This document shows, piece after piece, positions 58,692-64,000 of a stretch of DNA of 64,000 nucleotides. Origin of the DNA: Streptomyces sp. NBC_00443 (GTDB taxonomy: Bacteria > Actinomycetota > Actinomycetes > Streptomycetales > Streptomycetaceae); the NCBI RefSeq assembly GCF_036014175.1, contig NZ_CP107917.1:6944001-7008000 (forward strand). The letters are read 5' to 3'. The position numbers and the translations under genes are program-made. The notes below the pieces were generated by a model. That model was not told the origin of the DNA and searched no databases. It worked only from the letters and a program-made list of their open reading frames with translations. Each line of letters starts with the position of its first letter. The first letter of the stretch is position 1.

Positions 58692-60144
58692 CCCGAAGGG
58701 CTTCCTCAACCACGGGCGCGAGGTCGCCAAGTCCCGCCCCGTCGACGTACGCCTCAAGGACTGGAACGAGGTCTACGTCCCCGGCTCCCTGCTGCCGATC
58801 ATCAGCAAGCAGGCCAGCCGCTGCATGGACTGCGGCATCCCGTTCTGCCACAACGGCTGTCCGCTGGGGAACCTGATCCCCGAGTGGAACGACTACGCCT
58901 ACCGCGAGGACTGGGCCGCCGCGTCCGAGCGGCTGCACGCGACCAACAACTTCCCGGAGTTCACCGGTCGCCTCTGCCCCGCCCCCTGCGAGTCGGCGTG
59001 TGTGCTCGGCATCAACCAGCCGGCCGTCACCATCAAGAACGTCGAGGTCTCCATCATCGACAAGGCGTGGGACAGCGGCGATGTCGCGCCGCAGGCCCCG
59101 GAACGCCTGTCCGGCAAGACCGTCGCGGTCATCGGGTCCGGCCCCGCCGGTCTCGCCGCCGCCCAGCAGCTGACCCGGGCCGGCCACACCGTCGCCGTCT
59201 ACGAGCGCGCGGACCGCATCGGAGGCCTTCTCCGTTACGGCATCCCCGAGTTCAAGATGGAGAAGCGGCACATCAACCGCCGTATCGAGCAGATGCGCGC
59301 GGAGGGCACCCGCTTCCGTACCGGCATCGAGATCGGCCGCGACCTCAAGGCGACCGACCTCAAGAAGCGCTACGACGCGGTCGTCATCGCCGCCGGCGCC
59401 ACGACCGCCCGTGATCTGCCGGTCCCCGGCCGTGAGCTCAAGGGCGTCCACCAGGCCATGGAGTACCTGCCGCTGGCGAACAAGGTCCAGGAGGGCGACT
59501 ACGTCACCTCCCCGATCTCCGCCGAGGGCAAGCACGTCGTGGTCATCGGCGGCGGCGACACCGGCGCCGACTGCGTGGGCACCGCCCACCGTCAGGGCGC
59601 GGCCTCGGTGACGCAGCTGGAGATCATGCCCCGCCCGGGCGAGGACCGGGCGTCGCACCAGCCGTGGCCGACCTTCCCGATGCTGTACAAGGTCACGTCC
59701 GCGCACGAGGAGGGCGGCGAGCGGGTCTACTCCGTCTCCACCACCCACTTCGAGGGCGACGAGGACGGCAACGTCCAGTGGCTGCACCTCACCGAGGTAG
59801 AGTTCGTCGACGGCAAGCTGACCCAGAAGCCGGGCACGGAGCGCAAGATCCCCGCCCAGCTGGTCACGCTGGCCATGGGCTTCACCGGCCCCGACCGTGA
59901 CAACGGCCTGGTGGACCAGTTCGGCCTGGACCTCGACGAGCGCGGCAACATCGCCCGTGACGGCGACTTCCAGACCAACGTGCCGGGCGTGTTCGTCGCC
60001 GGTGACGCCGGCCGCGGCCAGTCGCTCATCGTGTGGGCCATCGCGGAGGGCCGCTCGGCCGCCCGCGGCTGCGACCGCTTCCTGGCCGGCGCGAGCGAGC
60101 TGCCCGCGCCGATCCGGCCGACCGACCGCTCGCTGATGGTCTGA
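58684..60144 (+). CDS. gltD: Glutamate synthase (NADPH) small subunit
   Basis: This 486-residue flavoprotein feeds electrons from NADPH to GltB. N-terminal cysteine clusters that bind 4Fe-4S centres are CMDCGIPFCHNGCPLGN (about residues 45-61) and CPAPCESACVLG (about residues 98-109). The FAD-binding Rossmann motif is VAVIGSGPAGLAAAQQL (about residue 148), and the NADPH motif is VVIGGGDTGADCVGTA (about residue 285). The ATG at 58684 overlaps the end of gltB, typical of tight stoichiometric coupling. Confidence 0.98.
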
Positions 60145-60208
60145 CGGCACCACAAGTGACCTGACGGTCACTCATATACGTCCCGTACAAAGGCGTACGG
60201 AACACAGA

Positions 60209-60253
60209 CGGCGCCTGCCCACAGTCCCCGACCGGACGAATGGGCAGGCGCCG
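60209..60253. terminator. Terminator between gltD and the rhomboid gene
   Basis: CGGCGCCTGCCCA and TGGGCAGGCGCCG form a 13-bp perfect stem around a 19-nt interior, between two convergent genes. It can serve both directions. Confidence 0.8.
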
Positions 60254-60277
60254 CCGCCTTGCGTTCAGGGGCCACTC

Positions 60278-61246
60278 TCAGCCCGTCAGCTCCGCAACCT
60301 TCGCGACGGCGACCACCGCCAGCAGCACCAGCACGCCCACGCACGCGGCCGTCTGGATGAGGGCCTGGCGCGGGCCGCGTGGGGCGTACGCGTAGGCGAG
60401 TGTGATGGCGGCTCCCGTCAGCAGTCCGCCGAGGTGGCCCTGCCAGGAGGTGAGGCCGGCGGAGAGCAGCAGCCACAGGAGCAGGAACGCCATGAAGCGG
60501 TTGACGCTCTGCATGTCGGCGCCGATCCGGCGGGCGAGGACGTAGTACGCGGCGCCGAGCCCGAAGATCGCCCCCGACGCGCCGACCGACTCCACGTTCA
60601 CGTCCCCGAGCAGCAGCTGGAGCACCGACCCGCCCAGCGTCGCCAGCAGGTACAGCGCGAGGTAGCGGACCCGCCCCAGCATCGGCTCCACGACCCGGCC
60701 GAGCTGCCACAGCGAGAGCATGTTCATCACGATGTGCAGCAGCCCGAAGGTGCCCTCGGTCGGCGGCAGGTGGAGGAAACCGCTGGTCAGCAGCCGCTCC
60801 CACTGCCCGGCGACCAGGCCTTCGGCGTGGAAGTCCGAGGGGTGGCCGGCGACGTAGATGTAATAGCCGCCGTCCGGCCCGACCAGCCGGGCGCTGAGCA
60901 TCGAGAACCGGTCCACGACCTCCGGGCGCACCACCTCGGCCAGATAGGCGAGGACGTTGAGCCCGATGAGTACGGCGGTCACGAGGGGGGTCGCGGAGAT
61001 CCGCCCGCCGACGAGCGTCCGGGCCTGCCGCACCGACCGCGAGCCCTCCTTCACACACTCCACGCACTGATGGCCGACGGCCGCCTCGCGCATGCAGTCC
61101 GGGCAGATGTACCGGTCGCAGCGGGTGCAGCGGACGTGGGACTCCACCTTCGGGTGGCGATAGCAGGTGGTGACCGCGGGCTCGACGGCCTCGGACTTGT
61201 TGGCGTCGGGCCTGACGGCCTCGGACTCTGCGGACTCGGGCTCCAC
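60278..61246 (-). CDS. Rhomboid-family intramembrane serine protease with an N-terminal zinc finger
   Basis: This 322-residue membrane protease has a Cys/His-rich N-terminal domain (about residues 25-65: CYRHPKVESHVRCTRCDRY, then CPDCM and HQCVECV), a B-box-like zinc finger on the cytoplasmic side. The rhomboid domain contains the catalytic serine in GASGAIFGLGAAYY and histidine in WQGHLGGLLTGA, within six or seven membrane helices. GTG 61246 was preferred because AAGGAG lies 6 nt upstream; further in-frame starts, such as GTG 61315, lack a good site. Substrates are unknown. Confidence 0.9.
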   Translation of the reverse strand: MEPESAESEAVRPDANKSEAVEPAVTTCYRHPKVESHVRCTRCDRYICPDCMREAAVGHQCVECVKEGSRSVRQARTLVGGRISATPLVTAVLIGLNVLAYLAEVVRPEVVDRFSMLSARLVGPDGGYYIYVAGHPSDFHAEGLVAGQWERLLTSGFLHLPPTEGTFGLLHIVMNMLSLWQLGRVVEPMLGRVRYLALYLLATLGGSVLQLLLGDVNVESVGASGAIFGLGAAYYVLARRIGADMQSVNRFMAFLLLWLLLSAGLTSWQGHLGGLLTGAAITLAYAYAPRGPRQALIQTAACVGVLVLLAVVAVAKVAELTG

Positions 61247-61391
61247 AGCCGGCTCCTTGGAGGACTGGACGGACGATGAGCCGGTGGGGACGGCGGCGAT
61301 CAAAATAGCGAACACCTGTGGACGGAGGGACAGGTGGGGCCGGTGGTGCCGTAATCTCGGCAGCCGTACGGACGCACTTGGGGGAGAACGT

Positions 61392-62117
61392 ATGGCGGCG
61401 ATCAGTCTCAGCAAGGTCGAGGAGACCGCGCCCGCGCTGGTCAGCCTGTACAAGAGCGCCGGTGTGTCGCTGCGCAAGCACGGGCTGGACGGGGCGCGGG
61501 CCGCGGTCTATCTGGTGGTCGACTACTCCGGTTCGATGAAGCCGTACTACAAGGACGGCAGCGTGCAGGCGCTCGCCGACCGGGTGCTCGGGCTGTCGGC
61601 GCACTTCGACGACGACGGGACCGTGCCGGTGGTCTTCTTCTCGACCGACGTCGACGCCGAGACCGAGATCGCGCTCGCCGGCCACCAGGGGCGGATCGAG
61701 CGGATCGTGGCCGGGCTCGGGCACATGGGCAAGACCAGCTACCACCTGGCGATGGACGCCGTCATCGACCACTACCTGGACAGCGGGTCGCGGGAACCGG
61801 CCCTGGTCGTCTTCCAGACCGACGGCGGGCCCATCAACAAGCTCGCCGCGGAACGGTACCTGTGCAAGGCGGCCCCGCTTCCGCTGTTCTGGCAGTTCAT
61901 CGGCTTCGGGGACCCGGCGAGCCGCCAGTTCGACTTCCTGCGCAAGCTCGACGAGCTGGCGGTGCCGGGCAAAAGGGTGATCGACAACGCGGGGTTCTTC
62001 CACGCCGGTTCGGATCCGCGGCAGGTGTCCGACGCCGAGCTGTACGACTGCCTGCTCGCGGAGTTCCCGAAGTGGCTCGTGGCGGCCCGGGCGCAGGGGA
62101 TCGTACGGCCCGCCTGA
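61392..62117 (+). CDS. VWA-domain protein (TerF-like)
   Basis: This 241-residue protein resembles the von Willebrand factor A domain of tellurite-resistance-associated proteins. The MIDAS motif DYSGSMKPYY is at about residues 44-53, and its second threonine loop GKTSYHL is near residue 113. There is no signal peptide or membrane segment, so it should be cytoplasmic. No other ter genes are nearby. The ATG at 61392 follows GGGGGAGAACG. It is divergent from the rhomboid gene. The function is unknown; metal-dependent protein binding is expected from the fold. Confidence 0.85.
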   Translation: MAAISLSKVEETAPALVSLYKSAGVSLRKHGLDGARAAVYLVVDYSGSMKPYYKDGSVQALADRVLGLSAHFDDDGTVPVVFFSTDVDAETEIALAGHQGRIERIVAGLGHMGKTSYHLAMDAVIDHYLDSGSREPALVVFQTDGGPINKLAAERYLCKAAPLPLFWQFIGFGDPASRQFDFLRKLDELAVPGKRVIDNAGFFHAGSDPRQVSDAELYDCLLAEFPKWLVAARAQGIVRPA

Positions 62118-62201
62118 CCTGTAGGCGGCCTGTTCGCACCGTTGGCGCGGCCCGTGAGGCCGTGTAACCCTGTGGGTGATCCGACGGGGAGGCGACGACC
62201 T

Positions 62202-63848
62202 ATGCACGGCGCACGATCGGGGAACGAGGGAACAGCGGCGCGGCGGCCCGCACCGCCCGGCAAGGGCGAGAAGGTCGCCGACTGGGCGGACGGGCGGCTC
62301 GGGCTGTTCGCGCTGGCCAAGGCCAACATGCGCAAGGTCTTCCCGGACCACTGGTCCTTCATGCTGGGCGAGGTCTGCCTCTACAGCTTCCTGATCCTGA
62401 TCCTCACGGGCGTCTACCTCACCCTGTTCTTCGACCCGAGCACCAACGAGGTCGTCTACAACGGCTCCTACGAGCCCCTCAACGGGGTCCTGATGACCCG
62501 GGCGTACGAGTCCACGATCGACATCAGCTTCGACGTGCGCGGCGGGCTGCTCATCCGGCAGATCCACCACTGGGCGGCGCTGGTCTTCGTCACCGGCATG
62601 CTGGTGCACATGATGCGGGTGTTCTTCACCGGCGCCTTCCGCAAGCCGCGCGAGCTGAACTGGGTGTTCGGCTGGACCCTGCTGATGCTCGGCATCATCA
62701 CCGGCCTGACGGGCTACTCCCTCCCCGACGACCTGCTGTCCGGCACCGGCCTGCGGTTCGCGCACGGCGCGATCCTGTCGATCCCGATCGTGGGCACGTA
62801 CGTGGCGTTCTTCCTGTTCGGCGGGGAGTTCCCCGGCGAGGACTTCATCGCTCGCCTCTACCCGATCCACATCCTGCTGCTGCCCGGCATCATGCTCGGC
62901 CTGGTGGTCGCCCATCTGATCCTGGTCTTCTACCACAAGCACACGCAGTACCCCGGCCCCGGCCGCGGCCAGAAGACGGTCGTCGGCATGCCCTTCCTCC
63001 CCGTGTACATGGCCAAGGCGGGCGGCTTCTTCTTCCTCGTCTTCGGCGTGCTGACGATCATGGGCGGCATCGCCAGCATCAACCCGGTGTGGGCCTTCGG
63101 GCCCTACCGCCCCGACCTGGTGACCACGGGCGCCCAACCCGACTGGTATCTCGGCTTCTCCGAGGGCCTGATCCGGGTGATGCCGGGATGGGAGCTCAAC
63201 GCCTGGGGCCACACCCTGGAACTGGGCGTCTTCATCCCCTTCTCGCTCTTCCCGCTGATCCTGCTCGCGCTCGGCCTGTATCCCTTCGTCGAGGCGTGGA
63301 TCACCGGCGACAAACGCGAACACCACATCCTCGACCGGCCGCGCAACATGCCCGTGCGCACCGGCCTCGGCGCGGCCTGGCTGAGCCTGTACGCGGTGCT
63401 GCTGATCGGCGGCGGCAACGACATCGTGGCCACCCATCTGCATCTGTCGATCAACGCCATCACGTGGTTCGTGCGGGTCTCCGTCTTCGTCGTGCCGGTC
63501 CTCACCTTCTACGTGACCAAGCGGATCTGTCTCGGGCTGCAGCGCCGGGACCGGGCCAACGTGCTGCACGGCATGGAGACGGGCACCATCAAGCGGCTCC
63601 CGCACGGTGCGTACGTCGAGGTCCACGAGCCTCTGTCGCAGGGGCAGCTGTTCACCCTCACCCAGCACGAGCAGGAGCCGCCGTACGAGATCGGACCGCT
63701 CGTCGACGCAGGCGGCGTCCGGCGCCGGGTCAGCCCGGTCCAGCGGGTACGGGCCCGGCTGGCGCGGGCGATGTTCGGGCCGACGACGCGGATCACCAAG
63801 CCGACGGTGGAGGAGTACCGCGAGGTCACCAGCGGCGATCACCACTGA
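62202..63848 (+). CDS. Cytochrome b subunit of a bc1-type complex (QcrB-like, stand-alone)
   Basis: This 548-residue membrane protein is like actinobacterial QcrB. It has heme-ligand histidines in RQIHHWAALVFVTGMLVHMM (second helix), RFAHG and YPIHILLLPGIMLG, and PDWYLGF in place of the PEWY quinol-site motif, as in actinobacterial enzymes. There are eight to nine membrane segments and a hydrophilic C-terminal tail of about 120 residues. ATG 62202 follows GGGGAGG. No qcrA or qcrC lies next to it in the window, so it may be a second copy outside the main qcrCAB operon. Confidence 0.88.
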   Translation: MHGARSGNEGTAARRPAPPGKGEKVADWADGRLGLFALAKANMRKVFPDHWSFMLGEVCLYSFLILILTGVYLTLFFDPSTNEVVYNGSYEPLNGVLMTRAYESTIDISFDVRGGLLIRQIHHWAALVFVTGMLVHMMRVFFTGAFRKPRELNWVFGWTLLMLGIITGLTGYSLPDDLLSGTGLRFAHGAILSIPIVGTYVAFFLFGGEFPGEDFIARLYPIHILLLPGIMLGLVVAHLILVFYHKHTQYPGPGRGQKTVVGMPFLPVYMAKAGGFFFLVFGVLTIMGGIASINPVWAFGPYRPDLVTTGAQPDWYLGFSEGLIRVMPGWELNAWGHTLELGVFIPFSLFPLILLALGLYPFVEAWITGDKREHHILDRPRNMPVRTGLGAAWLSLYAVLLIGGGNDIVATHLHLSINAITWFVRVSVFVVPVLTFYVTKRICLGLQRRDRANVLHGMETGTIKRLPHGAYVEVHEPLSQGQLFTLTQHEQEPPYEIGPLVDAGGVRRRVSPVQRVRARLARAMFGPTTRITKPTVEEYREVTSGDHH

Positions 63849-64000
63849 GCACCTCGGCCCTGCACAGGTCCGGGCTGCCCCAGGCGGAGCGCAGCGCGCG
63901 GGCCTTGGTCAGCCACAGCGACAGGTCGTACTCCGCGGTGTAGCCGATCGCGCCGTGCAACTGCAGTGCGGTACGGGCGGCGGCGTACGCGGCCTCGCAG
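63826..64000 (-). CDS. Acyl-CoA dehydrogenase, C-terminal fragment (runs off the right edge)
   Basis: The last 57 codons are read on the minus strand up to TGA at 63828-63826. They contain ARTALQLHGAIGYTAEYDLS, which is the C-terminal motif of acyl-CoA dehydrogenases (QLHGGIGYT, FAD-binding region), then LTKARALRSAWG. The gene is convergent with the cytochrome b gene and overlaps it by 23 nt. The catalytic base and the rest lie outside the window. Confidence 0.85.
   Translation of the reverse strand, partial: CEAAYAAARTALQLHGAIGYTAEYDLSLWLTKARALRSAWGSPDLCRAEVLSGDRRW

Noticed and set aside
60168..63845. A 1225-codon antisense frame over the rhomboid, VWA and cytochrome b genes
   Set aside because: It crosses three well-supported genes on both strands and a terminator, and the product has no recognisable domain.

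Overview
The window is chromosomal DNA from a Streptomyces (or a very close actinomycete relative). The evidence is a very high G+C content, GTG and TTG starts, many 4-nt stop/start overlaps (ATGA, GTGA), actinobacterial signatures (PriA, TrpM, bL37, an HGxxPAAW protein, a translational T-box ahead of ileS), and a gene order I recognise from Streptomyces chromosomes: ileS, traR/dksA, lspA, rluD ... phoD ... dnaE ... hisDCBHAF ... hisI-trpE-trpCMBA ... lgt ... gltBD. It looks like conserved core. I see no phage, integrase, transposase, CRISPR array, rRNA or convincing tRNA.

Layout. 1-4.2 kb: the 5' part of ileS (minus) behind a T-box leader, then a DksA/TraR zinc-finger protein with a very long Lys/Ala-rich N-terminal region. 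4.2-12.3 kb: lspA, an RluD-type pseudouridine synthase, a GNAT acetyltransferase, a Na+/H+ antiporter, an SDR, an MscS channel, a DLH-type hydrolase and Tat-exported PhoD. 12.3-16 kb (minus): a secreted small protein, a DsbA-like protein, a membrane protein and a DUF2252 protein. 16.1-24.3 kb: dnaE, a NYN-domain protein, an ABC transporter pair and a DUF2567 protein. 24.5-28.7 kb (minus): a 24-residue ribosomal protein bL37, YbaK, a Lon-N-domain protein, an unknown protein and a large membrane protein. 28.9-34.7 kb: hisD-hisC-hisB-(54-aa membrane protein)-hisH-priA-ridA-hisF, ended by a terminator and a 112-bp tandem repeat. 35.8-44.7 kb: hisI, trpE, trpC, trpM, trpB, trpA, small membrane proteins, a DsbA-like protein and lgt. 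44.8-52.7 kb (minus): a seven-gene operon with overlapping genes, made of four ADP-ribosylglycohydrolase-family genes, a ribokinase-like kinase, a class III CoA-transferase and a CitE-like lyase. 53-64 kb: a VIT-type transporter, gltBD, a rhomboid protease, a VWA protein, a cytochrome b subunit standing alone, and the tail of an acyl-CoA dehydrogenase.

Functionally the window brings together histidine and tryptophan synthesis, joined by PriA, which in this group does both the HisA and the TrpF step; no trpF or trpD is visible. It also holds glutamate synthase, lipoprotein processing (lgt, lspA) and the replicative polymerase.

Two cross-cutting results stand out. First, the four-hydrolase operon is the best candidate for an undescribed pathway, plausibly one handling ribosylated compounds. 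Second, six genes (traR/dksA, lspA, DUF2567, hisC and two of the hydrolases) are interrupted by nine apparent single-base losses, eight of them clearly in runs of four or more G or C. This pattern points to homopolymer undercalls in the assembly rather than real decay, so those six products should be read as intact genes with sequence errors until reads are checked.
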